From the NCBI RefSeq assembly GCF_001298465.1, contig NZ_CP012541.1, positions 372,001 through 436,000 of the forward strand: a stretch of DNA of 64,000 bases, given 5' to 3'. This document shows, in pieces, positions 1 to 8,710 of this stretch; position 1 is the first letter of the stretch; each line of letters starts with the position of its first letter. The translations under genes and the position numbers were made by a program. This DNA comes from Campylobacter concisus. Lineage in GTDB: Bacteria; Campylobacterota; Campylobacteria; Campylobacterales; Campylobacteraceae. The notes beneath the pieces are model-generated. The model saw only the letters and a list, made by a program, of their open reading frames with translations, made no database searches and was not told the DNA's origin.

Positions 1-433
1 AAGCCTTCAAGTAAGCGATGCAGAGAGTAACATTGTAAAGAAAATTCAAAGCCTAATGGGCATTGTTAGCATCATCGCTCTTGTAGTCTCAGCTATCGGT
101 ATAACGTCGCTAATGACAAGTGAAATTTACCGCCGTAAGAAAGAGATCGGTCTTTTAAAAGCCATAGGCGCAAGTAACTTTGAAATTTACGCCCTTTTTG
201 CTAGCGAAAGCCTTGTGGTTGCATTTTTTGCGGGCATCACTGGAGCATTTTTAGGATATGCGCTAAGCTACGCGATGTCTTACATCATATTTTCTCACGG
301 TATAGGCATAGCTTGGATCGTGCTGCCAATCAGCGTGGCATTTGCCCTGCTTATCTCAGTCGTTGGCTCGCTAATGCCAATGAGAAACGTCATAAATTTA
401 CTACCTGCGGAGGTGCTATATGACCGCAAATAG
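1..433 (+). CDS. ABC transporter permease, C-terminal part (FtsX/MacB-like)
   Basis: The frame is open from base 2, so this is the 3' end of a gene that starts outside the window. About 143 residues are visible. They contain three hydrophobic segments and the cytoplasmic loop 'RRKKEIGLLKAIGAS', which is the hallmark of FtsX/MacB-type permeases. The stop overlaps the start of the next permease by 14 bases, so the two are translationally coupled and probably form a heterodimer served by the ATPase at 1564. Gene order (permease, permease, ATPase, thioredoxin-like protein) is that of the p19 iron-uptake locus of C. jejuni (Cj1661-Cj1665 region) as I recall it. The iron role is inferred from context only. 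Confidence 0.85.
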   Translation, partial: SLQVSDAESNIVKKIQSLMGIVSIIALVVSAIGITSLMTSEIYRRKKEIGLLKAIGASNFEIYALFASESLVVAFFAGITGAFLGYALSYAMSYIIFSHGIGIAWIVLPISVAFALLISVVGSLMPMRNVINLLPAEVLYDRK

Positions 434-1562
434 CAAATTCTTTTACAATACAATTTATAAAAGTTTAAAAAACGGCTCATCAAGAGTGATGGTCATCGTG
501 ATCTCTATCTTACTTGGAGCATGCGTGTGTGCTGCGTTTGTCAATGTCTATCTTGACATTGACTCAAAGGTCTCACGTGAGCTAAAAACTTATGGTGCAA
601 ATATGATCTTTGCTCCAAAAGATATGGCTACAAGTGATGATATGAGTGAAAAAACTTACAATGAAATGATCGCTAAAGTGCCAAAAGACAAGCTTCTTGG
701 TGAGAGCGGTTATCTCTTTGCTCAGGCAAATATCGGTCCAACAAACGCTATCGTCATGGGAACAAAATTTAGCAATCTAAAAAAAGTTAAACCATTTTTA
801 GATGTTAGAGATGGAACGATGATAAATGTCGATTTTGACGATAAAAACGTGCTAATAGGCGTCGATCTAGCTCGTCAGGCTGGCTTTAAAGCAGGCGATG
901 ATATAGAAATTCGTGCCATTGGCTCAAATGAGAGCATAAATGTAAAGATAAAAGGCGTAGTCGCAAGCGGCGATAAAGAGGATGCACTTTTGATCACGTC
1001 ACTATCTTTGGCTCAAAAAATTTCAAATAAAGCTGGCAAAATAAACTATGCTGAAGCTGTTGTGCTTGGTAACTTTTATGAGATAACATCGCTCGCAAAG
1101 ACTATAAGCAATGATGAAATAGCTGCAAAACCAGTGGCAAAGGTCTCAAAGTCTGAGGGATATATTTTGGAGAAAATAAAGCTATTAATGGCACTTGTTA
1201 GCCTTGTTATTTTGCTCATTACTTCAATGTGCGTAAACACAACGCTTAGTGCTATCTTGCTCTCTCGCTCAAAGGAAATCGCACTTCTTAGAGCCATAGG
1301 TGCAAGCAAAAAAGATGTACTAAATCTATTTGGTTTTGAAACATTTGTGACAGCGCTCATCTCAGCATTAGTTGGTGCATTTTTAGGATATTTACTAGCT
1401 CAAATTTTAGGTTATGCGATATTTGATTCTAGTATTGATTTTAGAATTTTAAGCATCCCAGTAGCTGTGATAATATCGCTTTTATTTGCAGCGATCGCAG
1501 CATTTTATCCGATCAAACGGGCACTTAATAACAAAATGGCAGATACATTAAGAGGAGAATGA
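420..1562 (+). CDS. ABC transporter permease, FtsX/MacB-like, iron-locus type
   Basis: This 380-residue membrane protein has one N-terminal transmembrane segment (about residues 22-43), a periplasmic domain of roughly 200 residues, and three C-terminal transmembrane segments. The segment 'LSRSKEIALLRAIGAS' repeats the loop motif seen in the upstream permease. The architecture is that of MacB/FtsX permeases, which couple ATP hydrolysis to mechanical work on periplasmic partners rather than forming a classic channel. The ATG at 420 lies inside the upstream gene. The stop is 1 base before the ATPase start, so the three genes form one operon. By analogy with the C. jejuni p19 system the partner would be a periplasmic iron protein encoded upstream, outside the window. 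Confidence 0.88.
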   Translation: MTANSKFFYNTIYKSLKNGSSRVMVIVISILLGACVCAAFVNVYLDIDSKVSRELKTYGANMIFAPKDMATSDDMSEKTYNEMIAKVPKDKLLGESGYLFAQANIGPTNAIVMGTKFSNLKKVKPFLDVRDGTMINVDFDDKNVLIGVDLARQAGFKAGDDIEIRAIGSNESINVKIKGVVASGDKEDALLITSLSLAQKISNKAGKINYAEAVVLGNFYEITSLAKTISNDEIAAKPVAKVSKSEGYILEKIKLLMALVSLVILLITSMCVNTTLSAILLSRSKEIALLRAIGASKKDVLNLFGFETFVTALISALVGAFLGYLLAQILGYAIFDSSIDFRILSIPVAVIISLLFAAIAAFYPIKRALNNKMADTLRGE

Positions 1563-1563
1563 T

Positions 1564-2253
1564 ATGCAAAATGCACTAGAATTAAAAAATATTTGTAAAA
1601 TTTTTGGCGATGTTAAAGCACTTGATGATATAAATTTTGAGGTTAAAAAAGGTGAGTGGGTCAGCGTAATGGGACCAAGTGGTAGTGGTAAGAGTACGCT
1701 TGTAAATATCCTTTCTCTAATGGATACTCCAAGCAGTGGTACTTATATGCTCGGTGGGGATGACGCGAGCAATCTAAATGCTGATGATACACTTAAATTT
1801 AGACGTGAAAAGATCGGTCTTATTTTTCAGCAGTTTCACTTAGTACCATATCTTAGTGCGCTTGAAAACGTGATGATCGCTCAGTACTATCACAGCTCAG
1901 TTGATGAAGAGGACGCTAAAAAGGCACTCGAGGCAGTTGGTCTTTCACATAGGCTAACGCACAGACCAAGTCAGCTAAGTGGTGGTGAGCAACAACGCCT
2001 TTGTATCGCGCGCTCGCTCATAAACGATCCTGAAATTTTAATAGCAGATGAGCCAACTGGTAACCTTGATGAAGCAAATGAAAGAGTTATACTTGATCTA
2101 TTTTGCAAGCTAAGGAAAGATGGAAAAACTATTCTTCTAGTAACTCACAACCCTGATCTTGGCGAGTATGGCGATAAGATCGTCTATCTAAGACATGGTA
2201 AGCTAGAAAAAATTCGCACTATTGAAAATCCAAAGGTACCAAATGAGATATAA
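1564..2253 (+). CDS. ABC transporter ATP-binding protein (MacB/LolD type)
   Basis: This is a complete 229-residue nucleotide-binding subunit. The Walker A motif 'GPSGSGKST' lies near residues 38-46, the signature 'LSGGEQQR' near 139-146, and Walker B with the following loop reads 'ILIADEPTGNLDEA'. A Q-loop is visible in 'GLIFQQFHL', and the H-loop His is in 'LLVTHNPD'. It should power the two FtsX-like permeases immediately upstream. The downstream thioredoxin-like gene starts inside its last codons, so it belongs to the same transcript. It closely resembles LolD/MacB ATPases, but the lipoprotein-sorting partners are absent here and the gene context favours the iron-acquisition version. Confidence 0.92.
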   Translation: MQNALELKNICKIFGDVKALDDINFEVKKGEWVSVMGPSGSGKSTLVNILSLMDTPSSGTYMLGGDDASNLNADDTLKFRREKIGLIFQQFHLVPYLSALENVMIAQYYHSSVDEEDAKKALEAVGLSHRLTHRPSQLSGGEQQRLCIARSLINDPEILIADEPTGNLDEANERVILDLFCKLRKDGKTILLVTHNPDLGEYGDKIVYLRHGKLEKIRTIENPKVPNEI

Positions 2254-2737
2254 AATTTTATTTTTATGTCTAGTCTCAGCCCTAGTTATGGGCTGCGTCA
2301 AGCAGTACGAAAAGCATCATATCACGCTAAATGACTCAAGCGGCATTGATACGCAGTTTTTTCCAACAGAAAAGAGGCTAAAGATAGGCGATAAGCCATA
2401 TATGCTATTTTTCTTTGGTACGGACTGTGGAGTGTGCAAGGCCGCTATACCTGATCTAAATACACTTGAAAAAGAGTATGGTAAAGAGGTTCAATTCATT
2501 GGTGTTTTAGGACCTAGTAAAGGCTTTGATAAAGATATTGAGCTTTTAAAAGAGCACAACATTACCTTTAAAACTACGAGCGATAAGGTTTCAGTTGATT
2601 ACTTTAGCAAGGCAGTTGGTGGCGTCATGGGCGTGCCAGTTATCTATTTTTTTGATAAAGATGGTAAGATGCGATCAAAATTTATCGGTCTTACACCAAA
2701 AAGCGTACTTGAAAGTGCTATAAGATCGCTCTTGTAG
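2243..2737 (+). CDS. Thioredoxin-like lipoprotein of the iron-uptake locus
   Basis: The start is placed at the ATG at 2243 because a ribosome site (AAAGG) lies just upstream and because this start gives a clean lipoprotein signal, hydrophobic residues ending 'ALVMGC'. The upstream in-frame ATG at 2222 would put charged residues in front of it. The mature part carries 'FFFGTDCGVCKAAIPDL', a thioredoxin-fold CxxC (Cys-Gly-Val-Cys), and the cis-Pro segment 'GGVMGVPVIYFF'. It is probably a membrane-anchored periplasmic thiol-disulfide oxidoreductase. The start codon overlaps the ATPase gene by 11 bases. C. jejuni carries thioredoxin-like genes at the equivalent place (Cj1664/Cj1665). Its redox partner cannot be read from the sequence. 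Confidence 0.85.
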   Translation: MRYKILFLCLVSALVMGCVKQYEKHHITLNDSSGIDTQFFPTEKRLKIGDKPYMLFFFGTDCGVCKAAIPDLNTLEKEYGKEVQFIGVLGPSKGFDKDIELLKEHNITFKTTSDKVSVDYFSKAVGGVMGVPVIYFFDKDGKMRSKFIGLTPKSVLESAIRSLL

Positions 2738-2745
2738 GAGTGAAT

Positions 2746-3324
2746 ATGAAAAATTTATTTTTATTTGTCTTAGCGGCATTTTTTGTTGGATGTGCTAACA
2801 GCACTCCAAATATCTCGGTCAAAACGAGTGAGCCTATATTTTTTACGCTTAATGAAGCAAATAAAAGCGTTTATGTAAATTTTAAAAATAGTGCGACCGG
2901 GCAAGATGTAAATGCTGAAATTTTAAGCGAATTTGCAAAGGCTGGCTTTAGAAACGAACCAAATATCAAAAATGCCGACTTCATCATCCTTGGCGATGTG
3001 CAAAGCTTTTCTAGGATAATCAAAAGAGATCCTAGATTTTCGATGGGAATGGGATATGGCTTTGGTAGACCAAGCTTTGGCTTTGGCTACTCGATGTTTT
3101 TCCCATTTGGCTATTACGATGATGATGACTTTAGTACAAATAGCTACACTTATCACATGCAAGTAAGCGTGCTAGTGCGTCTAAAAAATGGTGGCGAAAA
3201 GGCGACAAATATCTCGCTTATGCAAGCTGGTAATGTCTATTCGCCAAGCTATATCTGGCCGTTTTTTAAAGAACGCCTAGCAAAACAGATCGTTAGCTTT
3301 TTTTATAACGTCTCGCAAAAATAG
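2746..3324 (+). CDS. TraT-like outer-membrane lipoprotein (putative)
   Basis: I take the ATG at 2746, preceded by TAGGAG, rather than the in-frame GTG at 2740. The product is about 192 residues with a lipoprotein signal ending 'AAFFVGC'. After it comes 'VKTSEPIFFTLNEANKSVYV', then a 'NADFIILGDV' segment. This order resembles TraT, the surface-exclusion/complement-resistance lipoprotein of F plasmids, judged from memory of that family and not from alignment. The middle is rich in Gly, Phe and Tyr (about 105-128) followed by four Asp. The gene begins 8 bases after the thioredoxin-like gene and is probably co-transcribed. TraT-type function is a tentative reading; an uncharacterised lipoprotein is the fallback. 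Confidence 0.6.
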   Translation: MKNLFLFVLAAFFVGCANSTPNISVKTSEPIFFTLNEANKSVYVNFKNSATGQDVNAEILSEFAKAGFRNEPNIKNADFIILGDVQSFSRIIKRDPRFSMGMGYGFGRPSFGFGYSMFFPFGYYDDDDFSTNSYTYHMQVSVLVRLKNGGEKATNISLMQAGNVYSPSYIWPFFKERLAKQIVSFFYNVSQK

Positions 3325-3353
3325 GAGAAATTAGCAAATTTAAAAGGATTTAA

Positions 3354-4601
3354 ATGCTAGTTGATGGAAGCTATGAAATTTCATCTTGTGATGATATTGA
3401 ACTTGGTATAAAAAGAAGCTCTCCTCTCTCCTTTTATTCCTGTTATGACGATGCCAAGGATGCAAAAGCCCTTTTGGTGATTATCCCTGGGCTTGGAGAA
3501 GACTCTGACCTTGGATATAGAGCTAATCTTATTCGGACTATGGCAGAGACTTATGATGTTGCATGCATTAGTGTGGATTATCACTGCATAGGCAACCGCC
3601 CACAGCTTGGGGCGAAATTTGGGCTTGATGATATAGATCGATCAATATTAATAAGGGAGCTAGCAAAGATTGGTATAACATTACCTATTGATTTAAAAAT
3701 AGTTAATAATTATGATAAAACTTGTGTTTTGCTTAAAAGCCTTAGCGAAGAGATTACTATGCAAAAAGAGAGTGGAGTCTTGCCATGTGATTTTAGCTTA
3801 GATATTAGCATGACTATGATGCCAATAAAAAACGAATATCAAAATTTTGGTCTTATGCAAGCACTAGACGTGCTAAATGCTCTACTTTATACAAAAAAAT
3901 ATATAAATAATGGTAAGTTTGAGTATCTACCAGTCATAATGGTAGGTAGCTCACATGGTGGATATTTGGCACACATGTGTGCTAAGATTGCTCCATGGCT
4001 AGTTGATGCCGTGATAGATAATAGCTCTTATGCTATATTTTTGTGGCGACTTATTGGTTTTGGTAAAGAGATTGACTTTACTAGATTTGCTGGCTGTGGC
4101 ACCAGAGTTTTATATAAAAATTTAAATCTTTACTTCTGTGATAAAACTTATTGGACTCTTAATAAAAGTTCACCGTATTATTTTAGTGACGCAAGAAAGG
4201 AAATAAGAAACATCCTAAATTTAGATCATTTAAATGTTCAAAGCAGCTATAAAAAGCCAATTTACGTGAGCTATCACTGTATTTGCGATAAAGAAATAGC
4301 TCCAGCAAAGGATAAAATCGAGCTCTACGAGGCTCTTAAGAAGCTTAAATTTAATGCAACATTACATATGATAAAAGATGAGAGTGAGGTTGATGGCAAA
4401 TTTATAAAGTCTCTAACGCATGGAATGGGGATGTCTTATAAACTACTTTTACAAAAAGAGCTTCCCAGTATGATGGAGAAAATTTTATCTCAAAAAAACA
4501 AAAAGAGCAGCAAGAGTATTGAGTATAAATGCGGCGATACGATCTATAAATTTAGTGAAGTCTTAGATCAAATAAATCTTGAAATTTTAGATATTGCTTA
4601 G
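3354..4601 (+). CDS. DUF2920 family protein (alpha/beta-hydrolase-like)
   Basis: This 415-residue soluble protein has the Campylobacter DUF2920 pattern. An N-terminal 'LLVIIPGLGEDSD' strand-and-loop is followed by 'GNRPQLGAKFGLDD' and later 'MVGSSHGGYLAHM'. The G-x-S-x-G-G element is a nucleophile elbow, so Ser in 'GSSHGG' is the candidate catalytic residue. A distal 'THGMGMS' may supply the His. Members occur as paralogous families in C. jejuni, often near flagellin-glycosylation genes, and their substrate is unknown to me. Here the gene stands alone between a lipoprotein gene and a convergent flagellar gene, with a shared terminator hairpin after its stop. Confidence 0.8.
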   Translation: MLVDGSYEISSCDDIELGIKRSSPLSFYSCYDDAKDAKALLVIIPGLGEDSDLGYRANLIRTMAETYDVACISVDYHCIGNRPQLGAKFGLDDIDRSILIRELAKIGITLPIDLKIVNNYDKTCVLLKSLSEEITMQKESGVLPCDFSLDISMTMMPIKNEYQNFGLMQALDVLNALLYTKKYINNGKFEYLPVIMVGSSHGGYLAHMCAKIAPWLVDAVIDNSSYAIFLWRLIGFGKEIDFTRFAGCGTRVLYKNLNLYFCDKTYWTLNKSSPYYFSDARKEIRNILNLDHLNVQSSYKKPIYVSYHCICDKEIAPAKDKIELYEALKKLKFNATLHMIKDESEVDGKFIKSLTHGMGMSYKLLLQKELPSMMEKILSQKNKKSSKSIEYKCGDTIYKFSEVLDQINLEILDIA

Positions 4602-4606
4602 TATTT

Positions 4607-4633
4607 AACTAGGCCCATAAAGACCTAGTTTTT
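4607..4633. terminator. Bidirectional intrinsic terminator between convergent genes
   Basis: A 7-bp perfect stem AACTAGG/CCTAGTT encloses a 10-base loop and is followed by TTT on the plus strand. The arm also supplies a T-rich exit on the minus strand. It sits in the 33-base gap between the stops of the DUF2920 gene and pflB, which converge, so it can end both transcripts. Confidence 0.7.
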
Positions 4634-4634
4634 A

Positions 4635-7004
4635 TCAGTCATTATCTATCTCAAAGTCGTAAAATTCGCTTTCATACTCAACATTTCCTATTTTGCTGTA
4701 TTGTATAAGAGCTGCTTTTATATTATCTATCTGCTGATACATTAGGCCAAGAGCTATTCTATTTTCGATAGCACTAGCATCATTTAGTTTTGTTAGCTCT
4801 AAAAGTGCGATTGCGTTTGATACTTTTCCAGCTCCTATCGCGGCCACAGATGCTAAAAACAATGTGCTAGCGTCATTTACTTTAAACTCATCGATTGCCT
4901 GATTATAAAGTTTATAGCTTTCATCAAAGTCGTTTGTAAAGATATCGACATAGGCCAGAGTTTGGATTAAATTTATATTCTTTGGAGTATTTTTTAGCTC
5001 AGCTCTTAACTTATCACGCTCTCTTGTAAGTAAACCTGAAATTTGAAGTAGCTTGATGTATTGCTTTTTGATGATGTCAGCGCCGTGATAGAAAGCGTTT
5101 GAATCAAGCTGCTTGCCATTAAAGTGAATTTGTATCGCTTTTGCATACTCTTTGACATTTTGCTCTTTGTTTTTAGAAATGAAATTTAAGATATTTGCAA
5201 TAATATCATTTGGCAAAATTTTTAGTAGCTCATCAGCTTTTTTTACCATTAGCTCATCATTGTTTGTTGTTTTTGCGATGATGATATCAAAGGCTAAATT
5301 TAGCATTGTCTGCTCTTTTGGCTCTTCAAGCCATCTTATCATCGCACTTTGGTTGCCGCTAACCAGGCTTAGAAGCGAGGCATATAAATTTACAGGCTTT
5401 AAACTCTTATCGTTTTCTAAATTTTCACCGATCTCCTCGATGAGTTTTGGATTTAAATTTCTATTTATATCTAGACAAATCGCCCCAAAAATACCTGCAA
5501 GATGGTTATTTACGTCCTGGTGATAGCTTGCTATGAAGTGCTTTGCAGCAAGGCTAAAATTTCCAAGCTGAGCGTAGCTTAGAGCAAGGTTGTATTGCAA
5601 GATAGAGTGATTTGGATAAGTACTAGCTAGCTCTTCAAACTCTTTATTTGCTTCTTTTAAGCGGTAGCTTAGTGCTTTTGCAATAGCTTCGCTAAGTTTT
5701 GCATTTACTTTTGAAGCAGCTGCACTTTGGCTAAGATAGTCATTTGCTGCTGATGTATCGTCTAAAAAGACGCTAACACCGCCTTTTCTTATCTGCTCGA
5801 TGCTCTGTTTTGCATCAAAGACCTTGTAAGGCGCGAAGTAAAAAAGCGTCTCATAGCGCCTTGTTCTATCAAAAAACATATCATCGCTAAAGTGTGCCTG
5901 AGCTAGGCTGACATCAAAAAGATCAGGCTTTAGTATCGTTTTTATCTTGTAAATTTTGCTTGGCAAAAAAGCATTGTAGTCGTAAACATCTTTGATAAAT
6001 GCAGCTGCGTCGCCGTAGTCAGCAGTTTTTAGATCAATTAGCGCCTCAGTCATCTTGATAAGATCGATATTTGGCGTATTTTTAGAAGCTTTTGTTAAAT
6101 AATCCCTTGCCTTGTCATATTTGCCAAGTCTTGCGTAAAGTTGAGCTAGCGTGAAGTCGGCCTTAAATGCTTTTTGGCTCTCAAGTTTGGCTATTGCTCT
6201 TTCATCATCTCCAAGAAGTGATAAAATTTTTGCACTTAAATATGCATATTCGTTTTTATAATCTGCAGTATTTGGATGAGAAAGTGCTTGAAGTGCCTCG
6301 TAATAGTTGCCTTTATAGTAGTTTATAAGCGCGTAGTAATAGCTATAAAGTGGCGAGTTGTTTTCATACTGCAAAAATGAGTCAGCAAGTCCTATATAGT
6401 AGTTAAAATTTTTAGTGTTATTTAGCTCAAGTGAGCAAACGGCAGCATTTATGGCGCTAACTGCTGTGTTTTCTCTATCGGTTATAGCTTTGTTAAAAGA
6501 TACGATCGCCTCATCACATCTTTCTTGTTTCATCTGCGAAACACCGAGGTTGTAGTTTGAGAGAGACTGGTTATAAACAGCTACGTTTTCATAAATTTTT
6601 AGAGCCTCAAATTTATTGCCACGCTCATAAAGCTGATTGGCTTTATTTATCATTTCATCGATCTTTGAAGCGCCAAAATTTTGCGTTTGGTAGTTATTTT
6701 CTATATTTTTTACGATACTTGCAGTATCTATGTTCTCTTTTTTGTCTTTCTTTAGCAAGATAACTAGCAAAACCACTATCAAGATGATAAGTACTAGAGC
6801 GACCATACCTGCTATTATAAAGAGCTTTTTATTGCTCTTTTTTACAGGGATTGGCTCTGGGATGCTCTCATCTTGTAGCACACCTTCACTTGCGATACTC
6901 TCAAGTGAGACGATCTCTTCAGGCGCTTCGGCTTTTGCCTCTTCAGGCGCTTGCTCTGCTTGCTCGCCAGGTGGTTTTAAAACTACAACCTCTTCTTCAG
7001 CCAC
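4635..7004 (-). CDS. pflB: Flagellar motor TPR protein PflB
   Basis: This 789-residue protein has an acidic, Pro/Glu-rich cytoplasmic N-terminus (1-58), a single transmembrane helix at about 61-84, and then a long periplasmic region built of TPR-type helical pairs (for example 'AIVSFNKAITDRE', 'YNLALSYAQLGNFSLAAKHF'). In C. jejuni the homologous gene (Cj0390) lies next to serS and encodes PflB, a component of the periplasmic disk scaffold that recruits MotAB stators. The size, the single anchor and the serS neighbour all match. The start is a GTG at 7004 that overlaps the serS stop by one base, so the genes are coupled. PflA is the main alternative by architecture, but gene position favours PflB. 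Confidence 0.8.
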   Translation of the reverse strand: MAEEEVVVLKPPGEQAEQAPEEAKAEAPEEIVSLESIASEGVLQDESIPEPIPVKKSNKKLFIIAGMVALVLIILIVVLLVILLKKDKKENIDTASIVKNIENNYQTQNFGASKIDEMINKANQLYERGNKFEALKIYENVAVYNQSLSNYNLGVSQMKQERCDEAIVSFNKAITDRENTAVSAINAAVCSLELNNTKNFNYYIGLADSFLQYENNSPLYSYYYALINYYKGNYYEALQALSHPNTADYKNEYAYLSAKILSLLGDDERAIAKLESQKAFKADFTLAQLYARLGKYDKARDYLTKASKNTPNIDLIKMTEALIDLKTADYGDAAAFIKDVYDYNAFLPSKIYKIKTILKPDLFDVSLAQAHFSDDMFFDRTRRYETLFYFAPYKVFDAKQSIEQIRKGGVSVFLDDTSAANDYLSQSAAASKVNAKLSEAIAKALSYRLKEANKEFEELASTYPNHSILQYNLALSYAQLGNFSLAAKHFIASYHQDVNNHLAGIFGAICLDINRNLNPKLIEEIGENLENDKSLKPVNLYASLLSLVSGNQSAMIRWLEEPKEQTMLNLAFDIIIAKTTNNDELMVKKADELLKILPNDIIANILNFISKNKEQNVKEYAKAIQIHFNGKQLDSNAFYHGADIIKKQYIKLLQISGLLTRERDKLRAELKNTPKNINLIQTLAYVDIFTNDFDESYKLYNQAIDEFKVNDASTLFLASVAAIGAGKVSNAIALLELTKLNDASAIENRIALGLMYQQIDNIKAALIQYSKIGNVEYESEFYDFEIDND

Positions 7005-8248
7005 TACATATACCTTTTAAGAACTTCTGGAATTTCGATAGTACCATCTGCCTTTTGATAGTTTTCCATAATGGCAATAAGAGTCCTACCCACAGCTAGA
7101 CTTGAGCCATTTAGCGTATTTACAAGCATATTTTTCTTGCCATCTTTAAAGCGAATTTTTGCACGCCTTGCTTGAAAATCACGAGTGTTGGAAATAGAGC
7201 TAATCTCTCTATATTTACCTTGACCAGGCAACCAAACCTCAAGGTCTATCGTCTTTGCCGCGCTAAAGCCTAGGTCACCACTGCAAAGAAGCATATGGCG
7301 GTGAGGAAGCCCAAGGCTAGTTAGTAGATCGCTCGCACACGCTACCATTTCATTTAGCACGTCTTCGCTTTGATCAGGTCTTGTGATACTTACTAGCTCG
7401 ACCTTTTCAAACTGGTGCTGGCGGATCATACCTCTAGTGTCACGTCCTGCTGAGCCTGCCTCTTGGCGGAAGCATGCTGAGTAGCAAGTCATCTTTATAG
7501 GTAACTGCTCAGCTTCAATGATCGTGTCATTGTATAGATTTGTCACAGGCACTTCGCTAGTTGGGATGAGGTAAAGATCCTCATTGCGCACTTTGTAAAG
7601 ATCATCTTCAAATTTTGGAAGCTGACCGGTGCCAAAAAGCGTGTTCGAGTTTACAAGATACGGCACATTTACAAGCTCAAATCCACGAGCACTGTTAAAA
7701 TCGATCATGTAGTTTACAAGTGCTCTACTTAGCCTTGCTCCCATACCACGAAGCACGGTAAAGCGTGATCCAGAGAGTTTTGCACCTCTTTCAAAGTCAA
7801 GCCAACCAAGACTCTCGCCTAGTTCCCAGTGTTCTTTTGGACTAAAGTCAAATTTACGTGGCTCAAGCACCGTTTTGATGCAGACATTGTCATCTTCGTC
7901 TTTGCCAAAAGGTACGTCATCATCGGTGATATTTGGCACATTAAATGAAATTTGCTCTAATTTTTCTTCGTAGCTTTTTACAATATTTTCAGCGTCAGCA
8001 AGGGCGGTTTTATTTAAATTTAGCTCATTTTTAAGCTCGCTTACATCTTCGCCAGCTCTTGCCTTTATGCCAAGCTCTTTGCTCTTTGCGTTTTGGATCG
8101 CTTGGAAATTTTCAAGTGCTTTACGTTTTTGTTTTAGCTCGTTAAAAGTTTGTAAAAGCTCGTCAAGTAGCCCAGCTTTTACATTTTTGCCCTCAAGCTT
8201 TTTTACAAATTCATCGTAATTTGTCTCGAGTAGTTTTAAATTTATCAT
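7004..8248 (-). CDS. serS: Seryl-tRNA synthetase
   Basis: This 414-residue class II synthetase charges tRNA-Ser with serine. The N-terminal ~100 residues form the charged, heptad-rich coiled-coil arm that grips the long variable arm of tRNA-Ser. The catalytic part shows motif 2 '[20 protein letters not shown]' and motif 3 '[19 protein letters not shown]'. The length is normal for bacterial SerRS. It lies between trpS with its small membrane protein and pflB, all on the minus strand, in an order close to that recalled for C. jejuni. Confidence 0.98.
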   Translation of the reverse strand: MINLKLLETNYDEFVKKLEGKNVKAGLLDELLQTFNELKQKRKALENFQAIQNAKSKELGIKARAGEDVSELKNELNLNKTALADAENIVKSYEEKLEQISFNVPNITDDDVPFGKDEDDNVCIKTVLEPRKFDFSPKEHWELGESLGWLDFERGAKLSGSRFTVLRGMGARLSRALVNYMIDFNSARGFELVNVPYLVNSNTLFGTGQLPKFEDDLYKVRNEDLYLIPTSEVPVTNLYNDTIIEAEQLPIKMTCYSACFRQEAGSAGRDTRGMIRQHQFEKVELVSITRPDQSEDVLNEMVACASDLLTSLGLPHRHMLLCSGDLGFSAAKTIDLEVWLPGQGKYREISSISNTRDFQARRAKIRFKDGKKNMLVNTLNGSSLAVGRTLIAIMENYQKADGTIEIPEVLKRYM

Positions 8249-8257
8249 CCTATATCC

Positions 8258-8698
8258 TTAAACCATAAACATAACTTTTGCAAAAAGTACGATAAAAACT
8301 GCCGCTGTTAGCGCAAATGGATGTATGTTGCCAAGTGGGCTAGGGCGTTTAAATATAAATTTGCAGCTCAAATTTGTTATAACTGCAGCTACGATTAGCA
8401 TCGCTAAGAAAAATTTGATCATAAAAATGATTTGTAAATTTGTCTCAAAGTAGCCTCCAGCCTTTGATCCGACCCAGTTACTCATCATCATGCCTCCAGT
8501 TAATACCAAAAGCAAGATACAAAGTGGCATTATCTTAATAGCAACTGAACCGATAGCTTGTTTTGCCTTTTGAGCAAGCTCAGGTGGCATTTTTTTACAA
8601 GCTGCCTTAAAAATGATTACATCAAAAAAGAGGTAACCAACAAAGATGATTGCACAGAAAAGATGAACTATCTGTGCGTATGGATATAAATTTTGCAT
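8258..8698 (-). CDS. Four-helix integral membrane protein, CopD/HemJ-like size
   Basis: This 146-residue protein has four predicted membrane helices: about residues 8-28, 50-72, 86-108 and 122-145. A His in the first helix ('AQIVHLFCAIIFVGYLFF'), and 'LVLTGGMMMSNW' after the second, recall the CopD/HemJ-type four-helix membrane proteins, which bind copper or haem in some families. I do not recognise the exact family and assign no function. It begins 12 bases before the trpS stop and ends 9 bases before serS, so it is embedded in the synthetase operon. I do not recall a gene at this position in C. jejuni, where trpS and serS are adjacent. Confidence 0.75.
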   Translation of the reverse strand: MQNLYPYAQIVHLFCAIIFVGYLFFDVIIFKAACKKMPPELAQKAKQAIGSVAIKIMPLCILLLVLTGGMMMSNWVGSKAGGYFETNLQIIFMIKFFLAMLIVAAVITNLSCKFIFKRPSPLGNIHPFALTAAVFIVLFAKVMFMV

Positions 8699-8710
8699 AT
8701 TTTTCCTTTA

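Noticed and set aside
6557-7099. Plus-strand ORFs opposite pflB and serS
   Set aside because: They lie opposite strongly supported genes, have Ser/Leu-rich translations typical of complements, and have no plausible ribosome sites.
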